Below, one piece after another: positions 7,829 through 17,543 of a stretch of 64,000 bases of DNA. The stretch comes from Bacteriovorax stolpii (GTDB lineage: Bacteria; Bdellovibrionota; Bacteriovoracia; Bacteriovoracales; Bacteriovoracaceae). The stretch lies in the NCBI GenBank assembly GCA_945883845.1, contig CAMCYI010000005.1, positions 62,001-126,000 of the forward strand, written 5' to 3'. Below the pieces are notes generated by a model, which saw only the letters and a list, made by a program, of their open reading frames with translations, ran no database searches and was not told where the DNA came from. How positions within the stretch are numbered: position 1 is the first letter of the stretch; each line of letters begins with the position of its first letter. The position numbers and the translations under genes are program-made.

Positions 7829-9362
7829 TCACCAGGAGGTGAGTGAGTGTACGAACGATCAATCCGGATGCACCATGTGCTGAGCAGTACGGAAGATGCG
7901 ATTGAGCTTCAACAACACCGGCCACATCAAGGTGAGCCCATTTGATGTCATTTTTTACAAACTCTTCAATGAAGGCTGCACCGATCGCCGTCCCTGCGCG
8001 CATCGGGCTTCCGATATTTTTGATATCGGCAACTTTCGATTTAATATCCTGTCTCCACTCGTTGATGATCGGCAATTGCCACATATATTCATCCTGAGCT
8101 TTAGCCGCATCCATAATCTCGTTCATCCATTTCTGGTCGTTACCGAGAATGGCACAAACCTGGTTTCCGAGAGCGACAAGGCAAGCACCTGTGAGAGTTG
8201 CTGCATCGATGATGTAGTGAGGATTTTGATCGCAGGCGTAGTCTATTGCATCAGCGAGAACCAGGCGGCCTTCAGCATCTGTATTAAGAATTTCGACAGT
8301 CTTTCCATTACGACCAGTGACGATGGCGTCCGGGAATGTAGCAAAAGAGTTAACGGCATTATCTGTGATCGCAAGAATACAGGTAATCTTGACCGGTGCT
8401 TTTTCCAGAACAGCTGCACGGAAAGCACCGTAAACTGTCGCTGAGCCGGCCATGTCATTTTTCATACCGGCCATGTTCGCTGCTGGCTTCATGCTGTATC
8501 CGCCCGTATCGAAAGTGATACCTTTACCAACAAGGGCGATGTGTTTTGTTTTACTGGTCGCGCGAGCTGGCTCATATGTAAGGTGCACAAGACGTGGCTC
8601 GTAACCGGAACCAGCGTTCACAGAAAGGAAGAGGCCCATCTTTTCTTTTTGAATGGCCGCTTTGTTCAGGATCTTAACTTTTACACCTTTAAGATTTTTC
8701 TTCACATCAGCTTCAATCCGGCGAGCGTACTCTTCAGAGTGAAGGACGTTTGGGGCTTCATTCACGAAGTCTTTTATCAGGTTGATGGATTCAGTGAGAT
8801 TTTTGACTGAAGCAAGGGCCTTATCGATATTCACTTTGTTCTTTTTCTCTACGTGAGAAAAAATAACGATGCTTTCAACGGCTTCTGATTTCTTTGATTT
8901 ATATTTATCGAAAGTATAATCGGTCATGCCCATACTTTCCGCCATGAGTTTGACGGCAAGCACTTCGTTCTTAAGCGTATTCAGGCCGGGAACATCAAAT
9001 GCAATTTTCGTGAACTTGCTACTCTTAGCTCCACGGAAAATCTTTGCGACCACTTTGCGCAAGTCTTCAGCGGAAAATTTTGTTCTGTCTCCGAGACCTA
9101 CTACCCAGACTGTTTCGCCGGTAGCACCTGTGAAGGAAAGTGTTTCGTCTTTAGCGGCTTTGAAAGTAGCAGCAGACTTGAGACCGCGGAATTCTTCCTT
9201 GAGGCCCTGGTCTTTCCAGTGATCAATACTCACTGATGAAGTTGGCTTTGCCGTATTGGTTTTCCCTTTAGCAGGGGCCGGAGAGTTTTTCTGGAAGGCC
9301 GTGAATACTTTCAAGTCGGCGTTGAGAAACTGGTCGCCGACAAAGTCGATGATTACTTGCAT
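7818..9362 (-). CDS. pepA: Leucyl aminopeptidase (M17 family)
   Basis: This 514-residue cytosolic metallo-aminopeptidase has a variable N-terminal domain of about 180 residues followed by the M17 catalytic domain. Visible landmarks are GKGITFDTGGYSMKP (metal and active-site lysine region), NDMAGSATVYGA, and the M17 signature NTDAEGRLVLADA. The C-terminal HLDVAGV segment is also typical. The gene starts at an ATG six bases after AAGGAG. It releases N-terminal amino acids from peptides and would serve protein turnover. It is the upstream partner of trmL. Confidence 0.93.
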   Translation of the reverse strand: MQVIIDFVGDQFLNADLKVFTAFQKNSPAPAKGKTNTAKPTSSVSIDHWKDQGLKEEFRGLKSAATFKAAKDETLSFTGATGETVWVVGLGDRTKFSAEDLRKVVAKIFRGAKSSKFTKIAFDVPGLNTLKNEVLAVKLMAESMGMTDYTFDKYKSKKSEAVESIVIFSHVEKKNKVNIDKALASVKNLTESINLIKDFVNEAPNVLHSEEYARRIEADVKKNLKGVKVKILNKAAIQKEKMGLFLSVNAGSGYEPRLVHLTYEPARATSKTKHIALVGKGITFDTGGYSMKPAANMAGMKNDMAGSATVYGAFRAAVLEKAPVKITCILAITDNAVNSFATFPDAIVTGRNGKTVEILNTDAEGRLVLADAIDYACDQNPHYIIDAATLTGACLVALGNQVCAILGNDQKWMNEIMDAAKAQDEYMWQLPIINEWRQDIKSKVADIKNIGSPMRAGTAIGAAFIEEFVKNDIKWAHLDVAGVVEAQSHLPYCSAHGASGLIVRTLTHLLVNGK

Positions 9363-9436
9363 AAGGGCTCCTTTAATTAGTCATGCTATTTTGCCACTTC
9401 TTGAATGAAAGGTGAACTTCGGGTACTTTAAAAGTA

Positions 9437-10576
9437 ATGAAATTGTTAATACAAAGATATCTAGCCGCGCAATTCATCATGCCCCTCATGGTCAGCACGG
9501 TATTTTTCATTGCCTTCCTTTTGACCTTCGAGCTCTTCAAGATGACTGAATTGCTGGTAACAAGGGACATTTCCCTCTGGTTTACCCTGAAGCTCATAGG
9601 TAACATTGCTCTGACTTTTGTGCCTCTCTCACTACCCATTGCAGTGTTCTTCTCAACCATTTTCTGCATGAACCGGCTCTCTTCGGACTCTGAATACATC
9701 GCCATGAGAGCAGGTGGGATGACTAAGTTCCGCATCATTTTACCTTTTCTGATCATTGCCGGTTTGTTGTCATGCAGTGTCTATCAGCTGAACCAGAATC
9801 TCATCCCTCGTTCTAACTTTGAATTTAAACGGAAACTCAACTACCTCACCTCAAGCGGCGTCCTCGCAGGCATTAAAGAGGGCCAGTTCTTTAACCTCAT
9901 TCCAAACTTCACGCTCTTTGCGAACAAGGCGAGTAAGTACGGCAGAAATCTCGAAGGCGTTTTTCTGCATCTGAAAGAAAGCGAGAAGGGCCTCGACGAA
10001 AAGGCCATATTCTCTGAGCGCGGTGAAATTCTCTTTGAGAGAAATTCGACTGATCTTACCGAAGCGCTCACTCTGACTCTCTATGATGGAAATATCGTGG
10101 GCATTAACCCGAAGAAAAAAGAGCTGGAGAAGATCAACTTCACAAAATATGTTTTTCCCATTTCAAAAAACCAATTTGATGAGCGTGTGAGCTTAAAAGA
10201 AAATATGTTGTCTTCGGCAGAGCTTGAAGAAGTTCTTATCATGACACCAAAAGAGGCGAAGAAGGTCTACAGGTTCAACGAAAAAGAATTTTTCAATGCA
10301 AAGTATGAGTATTGGAGCCGGAAGAATGGCGCACTCATCTGCTTTATTTTCTGTTTCCTGGGTTGCACGCTTGGTGTCTCAGGAAATCGTGGAAAAGGAA
10401 GAAGCTCAGGCCTGATCGGGCTGCTGTGTCTGATTTCATATTACGGAATGTACTTTGGTCTTGTGAGCTTTGCCCGGAAAGAAACAATTCCAGTGCCGGT
10501 AGCTGTATTCCTACCGGTCTGTATCATCGCCTGTGTCAGTGTCTGGTTTTATCGTAAACTGGACTGGCAGTCTTAA
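9437..10576 (+). CDS. LptF/LptG-family LPS export permease
   Basis: This 379-residue protein has the LptF/LptG layout. Three membrane helices at the N-terminus (about 14-34, 57-77, 100-120) come before a periplasmic jellyroll domain (about 130-275), and three more helices at the C-terminus end at residue 375. The SEYIAMRAGGMTKFRI coupling-helix region contacts the LptB ATPase in the family. It looks somewhat more like LptF than LptG, but I cannot decide. Only one permease gene is present here, so the partner must be elsewhere. The last four bases overlap rodZ convergently. Confidence 0.85.
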   Translation: MKLLIQRYLAAQFIMPLMVSTVFFIAFLLTFELFKMTELLVTRDISLWFTLKLIGNIALTFVPLSLPIAVFFSTIFCMNRLSSDSEYIAMRAGGMTKFRIILPFLIIAGLLSCSVYQLNQNLIPRSNFEFKRKLNYLTSSGVLAGIKEGQFFNLIPNFTLFANKASKYGRNLEGVFLHLKESEKGLDEKAIFSERGEILFERNSTDLTEALTLTLYDGNIVGINPKKKELEKINFTKYVFPISKNQFDERVSLKENMLSSAELEEVLIMTPKEAKKVYRFNEKEFFNAKYEYWSRKNGALICFIFCFLGCTLGVSGNRGKGRSSGLIGLLCLISYYGMYFGLVSFARKETIPVPVAVFLPVCIIACVSVWFYRKLDWQS

Positions 10577-11769
10577 AGGTTCGACTTTCTCTTCTCGAGT
10601 TCATCTTCTTCAAGCTTCATCCGCTTTTGATATTCTTCAGCAGTGTAGAGAATGTCATCTTTCGCTTTGGGAAAGAGAGGAAGAAGATACTTTTCGTTAC
10701 TTTCTTCAGGGAAAACAAGGCTCTTCACTCCTGACTTCGTTGGTGTCTCAATCAGGTAGTTATTATAAAAAATCTTTGTGACATTGACGTTTCCAAGGAA
10801 GAGTCTAATTTCATTCCCCTGCAGGAAGAGATCATTGCCCTTACTGATGATTACACTTTCGATTGGGTTATTATCAATCTTGTAACTGAGCCATGTGTTT
10901 CCATCGAAAGCTTTGACGTACACATTCTGAAGATCGTTGTTGATCGAGCTTTTGATTTTTTCAGTGATGAGATTTGGATCTTCGTTCTCAGGAGCATCCG
11001 TTTTCACAAAGAAAAGTTTGCCCTTAACTTTTTTAAATTCAACCTCTGGAAAATTTCTTTGAAAGTCGACCGGAACGACTGGTACTTCTTCAGGTTTCTC
11101 TTCAGCAACAGGCACTTGTTCAGCTGATCCAGTTGTTGTAGTCACTTCCGTCTTCGCTGGCTCTTCTTTTTTTGCCGGTGCATGAACGAGAGCAGAACTT
11201 GATTCGATCTTCGGACCGAGATCTTTCCCCTTGTGGCTGTTCACTTCAGTTTCAACGACGTTCGAGATCAATTTATATCCGCCAACGAAAAGAAGAATCA
11301 CAGCTCCGAAAATCACGATCGGAAGTACCGATTTTGTATTCTCAATGAGTGAGTCACTATTCTCAATGACTTCATGAGGTGTAGGCTGCTTAGTTTCATC
11401 GGTGGTAACAGCTCTGCTCTGAGCAAGGGCCTGAGTCGGTGTCGACATGAGCTTCGTATGATTCAAGGCTGGAAATGGTTTACCAAGAACATTTAGGTAA
11501 GTGTATTCCATCTTGTTAATGGCTTCATTAAGCGGAAGACCGAGGACTTTGACGTAACTTGTGACGAAACCTTTGATATAAGCAGCACTTGGGAGATGAT
11601 CGTAATCATTTGCTTCGAGTGACTTCAAAATATTGATGCTGATCTTTGTCTTCTGAGAAAGTTTCTCAAGGGAGAAATTCTTATCAAGGCGTTTCTGCTT
11701 GAGGTATTCGCCCAGCAGTCCCATTCCCTCTGATTCTGAATTTTTCTGATCTGTATCCTGGTTATACAT
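10573..11769 (-). CDS. rodZ: RodZ-like cell-shape protein (HTH, single TM, periplasmic domain)
   Basis: In this 398-residue protein residues 17-90 form a RodZ-type HTH_25 domain (GEYLKQKRLDKNFSLEKL...AAYIKGFVTSYVKVLGL). A low-complexity linker, one membrane segment (about 149-167) and a periplasmic C-terminal region follow, the latter with a proline/glutamate/valine-rich stalk. RodZ links MreB to the elongasome. The upstream neighbour encodes a PilW-type lipoprotein, the same pairing as pilW-rodZ in gammaproteobacteria, which supports the call. An AAGGA site precedes the ATG. The gap to the upstream stop is 24 bases, so they are cotranscribed. Confidence 0.87.
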   Translation of the reverse strand: MYNQDTDQKNSESEGMGLLGEYLKQKRLDKNFSLEKLSQKTKISINILKSLEANDYDHLPSAAYIKGFVTSYVKVLGLPLNEAINKMEYTYLNVLGKPFPALNHTKLMSTPTQALAQSRAVTTDETKQPTPHEVIENSDSLIENTKSVLPIVIFGAVILLFVGGYKLISNVVETEVNSHKGKDLGPKIESSSALVHAPAKKEEPAKTEVTTTTGSAEQVPVAEEKPEEVPVVPVDFQRNFPEVEFKKVKGKLFFVKTDAPENEDPNLITEKIKSSINNDLQNVYVKAFDGNTWLSYKIDNNPIESVIISKGNDLFLQGNEIRLFLGNVNVTKIFYNNYLIETPTKSGVKSLVFPEESNEKYLLPLFPKAKDDILYTAEEYQKRMKLEEDELEKRKSNL

Positions 11770-11793
11770 GGCCTGTCCTTAGGTCGTATTTTT

Positions 11794-12633
11794 TTAAAAT
11801 TCCGGAGACGCCAAATTTAAGTTTTTGGCATGAATATCCGGATTTTTAGAGGAATTCCCCATCGTGGAAATTTCCTTTTGTTTTGCTTGAGCAAGTTTTG
11901 CGTAAGGTGAATCTTTGAAACGCATATCGATTTCTTCGAGACGAATGCGGGCGTCATCAAGACGGCGAAGCTCGATGAGGGCGAGGGCGTGGGAGTAGTA
12001 ATTGGCAGGATACTCAACACACACACCGCGTGTGCCTTCTTTGAAAGTTTTTTCAGCATTATTGTTCTGGCCCCGGCGAAGCTGAATACTTCCGAGCTGG
12101 TTGAAAGCTGGACAGTAGTTTTCATCTTCCTTCAGAGCGAGTTTGAAATATTTCTCAGCAGCAGCGAGATTCTTTCTTTTTTCAACTTCAAGAACGCCAA
12201 GATTAAAATAAGTGCGCGCCTGCTTGTCGTAAGTCAGGTCGCGAAGAACAGTTTTATACATTTGTTCTGCTTTCGAGATATCGCCCATTTTATAATAAAT
12301 GGAAGCGAGATTCAGGCGGGCATCTGAATGATCTGGATTGATGGTGAGAGCGCGGTTAATTTCCTTGATCGCAAGATTGGGCTCGCCTTTGAAGTAATAG
12401 GCCATTCCAAGATTGGTAATGATGTCTGCATTTCCAGGCATCAGATTGTCTGCCTTGATAAGATTTGTAAGCGCATCGGTATAATTCTGAGTCATGAGAC
12501 TTTGAGTTCCGGCCCCGAAATATAACAAGGCCTGTTTTTGATTCAGTTCATCTTTTCTTGAAGCACACGAAAGGAGACTCAGGAAAACTCCTGCGATCAC
12601 TAAACGATTGAATTTTCCCATCAAAGAACTCAT
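11794..12633 (-). CDS. pilW: PilW/Tgl-like TPR lipoprotein (type IV pilus secretin pilotin)
   Basis: This 279-residue lipoprotein has a signal ending in LLSC, with the lipid-carrying cysteine at about residue 23. At least five tetratricopeptide repeats follow, for example LITNLGMAYYFKGEPNLAIKEI-type units from residue 37 to 235. PilW/PilF/Tgl proteins help assemble the PilQ secretin in the outer membrane. The start at 12633 is chosen because GGAGG stands just upstream. It lies directly before rodZ, a conserved neighbourhood. Other TPR lipoprotein functions remain possible. Confidence 0.8.
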   Translation of the reverse strand: MSSLMGKFNRLVIAGVFLSLLSCASRKDELNQKQALLYFGAGTQSLMTQNYTDALTNLIKADNLMPGNADIITNLGMAYYFKGEPNLAIKEINRALTINPDHSDARLNLASIYYKMGDISKAEQMYKTVLRDLTYDKQARTYFNLGVLEVEKRKNLAAAEKYFKLALKEDENYCPAFNQLGSIQLRRGQNNNAEKTFKEGTRGVCVEYPANYYSHALALIELRRLDDARIRLEEIDMRFKDSPYAKLAQAKQKEISTMGNSSKNPDIHAKNLNLASPEF

Positions 12634-12700
12634 GAATTTCCTCCGCCGAAAAGTCCGGTATTTTTATTCTAGGGAAGGGTCCGGCTAAAGTAAAAAGAAA

Positions 12701-13798
12701 TTACTCTACCCTCTGAAGGAATATGACTGTTTCAAAGTGAAATGTAGAAGGGAAAAAATCAAGTAGCAAGAGGTGTTCAATACGATAATTTTCCAGAGGC
12801 TGTATGTCCCTCACCAAAGTGTGAGGATCACAACTGACATAAGCGAGTTTCTTCGGTTTAAATGCATTCACCCAATCGTTAAGATTTTTCATACCTGAGC
12901 GAGGAGGATCAAGAAGAATATGCGGATCCTTCAATCCATTTGTAGCTGCCATTTTCTTCACTGCACTCAAAGCTTCTTCAGCATAAAGATGTTGGGAAAT
13001 AAAATCTTCGCCGGGAACTTTTTGATAAAGATCGACACATAAACGTCGAGAATAATTCAACTCCTCAGAAAGATTTCCATTCCCAGCAAAGAGATCGAGG
13101 AGATCAGATTTCTCACTTCCAAACCATGATTTTAGACGCGCTTTCAATACCTGATTCATTTCTTCAAATACTTGAGTGAAACCACCTTCAGCGTAAGGTT
13201 TATTCCAGGTTTTTTGAACTACACCATCCCGTAGATAAATTTCAACATGTCCCTGAGGAACCTGGGCCAGTGCTTCTCTCATCCAGTTTTGATTCTCATA
13301 TAACCGAGTCATTTCTTGCTTGATAGCCGTTTCGCCAATCAGGCATTGAGGTATAGGGGTAATACGGTTTGCCCCTACGTCCAGCATGCCGATCATTTGT
13401 TTTTTCACATCGTAATGAAGCTGAACGCGATTTCTGTAACCCAGTCGTCTGGGAGCTTGAATAAGCTCAATGTCTGGGTGTGGAATCCTCTGGAAAAGTT
13501 TTTCTAGGCTCAGTCTCTTAAAGGCGAGTTCATTTTCGTAGTTCGTATGCAGGTAATGGCAAGAAGGACATTGGTCGAAGTGCATGCATTCAGGTTTAAT
13601 CCGCTCTTTTGAAACTTTTGAAACTGACTCGAGGCGGGCAAAGACCACGCCTTTCCGTTCAGCTGACACAGTTGCTTCGCCTTCTTCCCCCGGCAAAGTT
13701 TTGGGAACGAAGGTCACTTTCGGGCCCATTTTACTAACTCCCTGTCCCAAGCTGTCCATATGAAGAATGTTAAAGGGAAGAAGGGTGTTTTTAGGCAT
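12701..13798 (-). CDS. RlmD-like 23S rRNA m5U methyltransferase (TrmA family)
   Basis: This 365-residue protein starts at the ATG at 13798; an in-frame TTG at 13804 is less likely, because AGGA lies seven bases before the ATG. An N-terminal TRAM-type domain (residues about 5-60) precedes an iron-sulfur cysteine cluster (C-x5-C-x2-C in PECMHFDQCPSCHYLH). A SAM-binding motif (LLDLFAGNGNL), ILLDPPRSGM and the catalytic cysteine in YVSCDPHTL follow. The family modifies U1939 (RlmD) or U54 of tRNA (TrmA); the TRAM domain and cysteine cluster favour RlmD-like. It is the first gene of the leftward block with pilW and rodZ. Confidence 0.82.
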   Translation of the reverse strand: MPKNTLLPFNILHMDSLGQGVSKMGPKVTFVPKTLPGEEGEATVSAERKGVVFARLESVSKVSKERIKPECMHFDQCPSCHYLHTNYENELAFKRLSLEKLFQRIPHPDIELIQAPRRLGYRNRVQLHYDVKKQMIGMLDVGANRITPIPQCLIGETAIKQEMTRLYENQNWMREALAQVPQGHVEIYLRDGVVQKTWNKPYAEGGFTQVFEEMNQVLKARLKSWFGSEKSDLLDLFAGNGNLSEELNYSRRLCVDLYQKVPGEDFISQHLYAEEALSAVKKMAATNGLKDPHILLDPPRSGMKNLNDWVNAFKPKKLAYVSCDPHTLVRDIQPLENYRIEHLLLLDFFPSTFHFETVIFLQRVE

Positions 13799-13844
13799 GA
13801 ACAAATCCTAGGAATATTAGGGAAAGGGTCTTAAAATCGGCGAT

Positions 13845-15569
13845 ATGAATTATTTTATGGGAAAAGTGCCACTCTTGCTCGAGATATTCGTGAATGGCTT
13901 TTTTGTCCTCGTTTACACACTTCACAAGGCCCATCGATTTCCAGAGTTTCTTGTCAAGCTCCCGATGCCACTAGTTCTGTCGACTTTCATCTGGCTTGCT
14001 CCGCTCATTCTTTTCATTTCACTTCTCACTAACTTTTTAAAAAGTGATGACTTCGAAGATTTCATCCGCAGGTACATTTTTTCACTGATTATATTTGTTC
14101 CTGTGCTGATTACTTTAGGCGACATTGAATTCGTATACTGGCTTTCGGCTGTCCATCTTTTCTCAACAGTGATTTCTTTCTATGAAAAACCTTCAAATCC
14201 TTCGTCGGAATATTCTGGTACCAGCAGTTTCCTTTTTCGTCTGAAACTTAAGCCCGCGCAGGTTGTGCTTCTTTCGTTTGCGGGATGGATTCTGCTTGGA
14301 TCACTTCTTTTGATTCTGCCGGTGTCGGCGAATGCAGGTAAGAGCATTCACTTTATCGACGCACTTTTCATGTCCACTTCCGCTACCTGTGTGACCGGAC
14401 TTTCTTCGATTTCCATGACAGATGAGTTTAGTATCTTCGGTCAGATGGTGATGTTGATCCTCGTCCAGGTCGGGGGGCTCGGCATCATGACTCTTTCGAG
14501 TTCCATGGCCGTGATCATGGGAAGAAACTTGCAGATGCGCGAGCAGGTCATCATGCAGGATGTTCTCGATGCTTCCAGCTCCGAAGAGTTACTCAACCTT
14601 GTTGTCGACATTATCCAGTTTACTTTCCTCATTGAATTCGTCGGAGCGATTTTTCTTACCGTTGGTTTTTACCAGGAAGGCTTTGAGATCGGGCAGAGTA
14701 TTTACTACGGCTTCTATCACTCGATCATGGCATTTTGTAATGCGGGATTTGCATTGTTCAATAATAACCTGGAAGACTTCAAGTTCGTTCCGATGATCCA
14801 CCTGACCTTGGCAGCACTGATTATTTTAGGTGGGATCGGCTTCGCCGTGATGAAGGACATCCTTTCTGTTGCGAAATCTCACAGGCCATGGACCTCACTT
14901 TCGGTTCATACGAAAATCGTATTGTTTGTTAACACATTACTTCTTTTGTTCGGAACCATGTATCTTTTCATCACAGAATTCACTCATGCGTTTGAGACGA
15001 TGAGTATGTGGGAGAGATTGCAGGTTTCATTCTTCCAGTCCGTAACGACGAGGACAGCAGGTTTCAATACGATTAATCTGAATTCCCTCAATCCGCATTC
15101 GCTCTACATGATGATTGTTCTCATGTTCATTGGTGCTTCGCCTGGCTCTACGGGCGGCGGTATCAAGACCACGACGTTAGCAGTTCTCCTTCAGTCCGTA
15201 ACGGCCACACTGAAAGGGAAATTCGATGTGGAGCTGTTCGAAAGAAGAGTTCCTGCTGCCACTGTCGTGAAGTCCATTTCCATTTTTATTATTGCTCTCA
15301 TTGTTGTGAGTGCAAGTTTGCTGGCCATCATGTGGTCGGAACCTGATAAAAGTTTCCTTGCTCTGATGTTCGAGGTTGTAAGTGCCTTCGGTACCGTTGG
15401 ACTTTCCCTCGGTATCACGCCTTTCCTTTCAGTGTTCGGAAAAGTTCTGATTGTGATAACCATGTATCTCGGACGAGTCGGCCCACTGACTCTCGTTCTC
15501 GCTGTCGGAAGCCGTGTCGTTTTACCAAGCGAAGTTGAATACCCGGAAGGGAAAGTACTCATAGGATAA
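13845..15569 (+). CDS. ktrB: Ktr/Trk-type potassium uptake channel subunit
   Basis: This 574-residue polytopic protein has extra N-terminal helices (residues about 1-130) before the four-fold channel repeat. Each selectivity-loop motif is visible: ATCVTGLSS, AFCNAGFA, RTAGFNT and FGTVGLS, each with the conserved glycine. The GASPGSTGGGIKTTT loop is also present. It moves potassium (possibly with sodium) across the inner membrane and requires the RCK partner encoded four bases downstream. Members with long N-termini are often labelled TrkH or NtpJ. Confidence 0.92.
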   Translation: MNYFMGKVPLLLEIFVNGFFVLVYTLHKAHRFPEFLVKLPMPLVLSTFIWLAPLILFISLLTNFLKSDDFEDFIRRYIFSLIIFVPVLITLGDIEFVYWLSAVHLFSTVISFYEKPSNPSSEYSGTSSFLFRLKLKPAQVVLLSFAGWILLGSLLLILPVSANAGKSIHFIDALFMSTSATCVTGLSSISMTDEFSIFGQMVMLILVQVGGLGIMTLSSSMAVIMGRNLQMREQVIMQDVLDASSSEELLNLVVDIIQFTFLIEFVGAIFLTVGFYQEGFEIGQSIYYGFYHSIMAFCNAGFALFNNNLEDFKFVPMIHLTLAALIILGGIGFAVMKDILSVAKSHRPWTSLSVHTKIVLFVNTLLLLFGTMYLFITEFTHAFETMSMWERLQVSFFQSVTTRTAGFNTINLNSLNPHSLYMMIVLMFIGASPGSTGGGIKTTTLAVLLQSVTATLKGKFDVELFERRVPAATVVKSISIFIIALIVVSASLLAIMWSEPDKSFLALMFEVVSAFGTVGLSLGITPFLSVFGKVLIVITMYLGRVGPLTLVLAVGSRVVLPSEVEYPEGKVLIG

Positions 15570-15573
15570 AAAC

Positions 15574-16269
15574 ATGATTGTTGCTGTTATTGGTCTCGGA
15601 ACGTTTGGTGCAAAAACTGCCATCCGCCTTTTTGAAAAAGGTGCAGAGGTTCTTGCTATTGATTCGAACCCTGAACTTGTTGATCGCCTGAAAGACCGTG
15701 TATCTCATGCCATCTGCATCGATGTTACGCAGGAGAAATCTCTGCGTGCCGTGAACATCTCTGATGTGGATACGGCCGTTGTTGCCATCGGTGATAACAT
15801 CGAGATGAGTATCATGGCGGTAGCGATGTTAAGAAAGCTCGGCGTAGGCCGTGTGGTCGCACGAGCAACCAACCAGCTTCACGAACACGTTTTGAGAGAG
15901 ATTGGTGCATCTGAAATTATTAAAGTGGAAGAAGAGATGGGAGAGATCGTGGCCTCGAAGATTGCGGCTCCTCACGTGCTTCAGCGCTATAATTTCGCTG
16001 CCGGTTATTCCATCGTCGAGCTTAAACTCGGTAAGGTATTCGAAGGAAAAACTCTCGTCGAATCCCAGATCAGACAGAACTATTCACTCAATATTGTAGC
16101 TCTCCAGAAGCGCGTTCCCTATATCTCTGAAGAAGGTAAGGCCGCGTACCGGATTGTGATTAACGATGCTCCTCTCCCTATGGATGTCATTGAACAGGAT
16201 GACATCGTCGTTCTGGTGGGATCAGATAAAAATCTGGATCGATTGTTCTCAGACCTCGAAGAAGTTTAA
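15574..16269 (+). CDS. ktrA: Ktr/Trk regulatory RCK subunit
   Basis: This 231-residue cytosolic gating ring subunit has an N-terminal Rossmann RCK_N domain with GLGTFG (residues 7-12) and an acidic residue at the end of strand 2 (AIDSNPEL) for nucleotide binding. The C-terminal RCK_C domain (about 145-231) ends DDIVVLVGSDKNLDRL. It gates the KtrB pore in response to ATP/ADP or NAD(H), and possibly c-di-AMP in other phyla. The stop-to-start gap with ktrB is four bases and the next gene follows after 12, so all three are likely one operon. Confidence 0.93.
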   Translation: MIVAVIGLGTFGAKTAIRLFEKGAEVLAIDSNPELVDRLKDRVSHAICIDVTQEKSLRAVNISDVDTAVVAIGDNIEMSIMAVAMLRKLGVGRVVARATNQLHEHVLREIGASEIIKVEEEMGEIVASKIAAPHVLQRYNFAAGYSIVELKLGKVFEGKTLVESQIRQNYSLNIVALQKRVPYISEEGKAAYRIVINDAPLPMDVIEQDDIVVLVGSDKNLDRLFSDLEEV

Positions 16270-16281
16270 AACGGAGTACAA

Positions 16282-17451
16282 ATGAGATTATCTCTCAAGC
16301 AGCGAATCGCTTACAGTTTCATCATTGCAACCATGGTGGTTGTGGTTATGGGATTCACAGTCTTTTTCTTTCTCGAATCCCTGAACAATCAGATTTCATC
16401 CATTACGGTGAACTCAAATAAAATTTCCCTTCTCACTGATGAAGTGAGGATTTCTGCGGTATCGATCCTGAAGATGCAGAAAAAAATCCTGACTTCCAAG
16501 CCGACCGTTGAAGATCTTAAACGCCTGGAAAATCTTTGCGAAGGATTTCAGTCCCAACTCATGCGACTCGACAGTTTTTACACTGAAGTTGAAGCGAAAA
16601 AGATTATTTCCAAAATGCAGGGTTACGTAGATTCGCTGAAAACGATCGTTGGAAAATCCTCCATTTTCTCCCGCGACGGCGAAGGCCTTTCCACCATCAA
16701 CGAACTGACTGACAAAATTCTCGAAGCTTTTTCGGAGTTTCAGGATATTCAGTATTTCCAGAACGAGCAGAGAGACAAGCAGGTGAAGGCCATCATCGGG
16801 GAAACCCGCAGGAATATGTTAATAACTCTGATTATTACATTTCTCGGAACCATTCTTCTTTCCCTCATTGTTCCTGGCAAGATTGCGATGCCGTTTAAGA
16901 AAATTAACGATGCCATCCGCGAGCTGCAGGATTGCAACTTCGACGTTTCAATTTATTACGATCTCGATGATGAAATCGGTGAGATCGCCAAAGAGCTCAA
17001 CAAGATGATTGCGAACATGAAAAAGTTCGAGCAGCTTCGGACTGATCGCATTTCCGTTGAGCATAGAAAGTTCGATACTTTAGCGAACATGATCAAGAAA
17101 AATATCATGATCTCTAACGCAAAAGGCGAGCTCATCTACATGAACAATCCCATGTACGCTCTTCTCGAGCTTCAGTCGGATGACGTCATCAATAAACTCA
17201 TCGCCGACACGACCGTTCCTGAATCCATCATCGAAACTTTTGAAATTGCCATCAAACGTCGCTCGAAAATCGAGAATGCGGAAGTTTCCATCCCGAAACG
17301 TCGCAAGGTTATTGACCCTACGACTGGTGAATACATCTTTGAGGAGACGGATGAAGCCTTCACCGGATACGCAAACGTCATCCCTATCCGTGCGAAAGAG
17401 TCGACTCTGGATTACTACATGATGATTATTTCGAAGGAAGTCTTCGTCTAA
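16282..17451 (+). CDS. Membrane HAMP-PAS sensor without output domain, linked to KtrBA
   Basis: This 389-residue protein has a TM helix (11-31), a mostly helical periplasmic four-helix-bundle-like domain (about 32-178), a second TM (179-198), a HAMP linker (about 200-250, with PFKKINDAIREL and DEIGEIAKELNKM), and a PAS-like domain (about 262-385, with NIMISNAKGELIYMNNPMY). It stops there: no histidine kinase, methyl-accepting, GGDEF or EAL module follows, and the frame closes cleanly with a stop. It starts after GGAG, 12 bases behind ktrA. A potassium or turgor role is inferred only from the operon. Confidence 0.8.
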   Translation: MRLSLKQRIAYSFIIATMVVVVMGFTVFFFLESLNNQISSITVNSNKISLLTDEVRISAVSILKMQKKILTSKPTVEDLKRLENLCEGFQSQLMRLDSFYTEVEAKKIISKMQGYVDSLKTIVGKSSIFSRDGEGLSTINELTDKILEAFSEFQDIQYFQNEQRDKQVKAIIGETRRNMLITLIITFLGTILLSLIVPGKIAMPFKKINDAIRELQDCNFDVSIYYDLDDEIGEIAKELNKMIANMKKFEQLRTDRISVEHRKFDTLANMIKKNIMISNAKGELIYMNNPMYALLELQSDDVINKLIADTTVPESIIETFEIAIKRRSKIENAEVSIPKRRKVIDPTTGEYIFEETDEAFTGYANVIPIRAKESTLDYYMMIISKEVFV

Positions 17452-17543
17452 TGACGCAGAGCTTGAGTAAGACCCTTTTTGGGAGACGGCTGCACCCGCG
17501 TTAGGGTATGATGGCCCGTCACTAAAAAAGGGTTTTCTACTTC

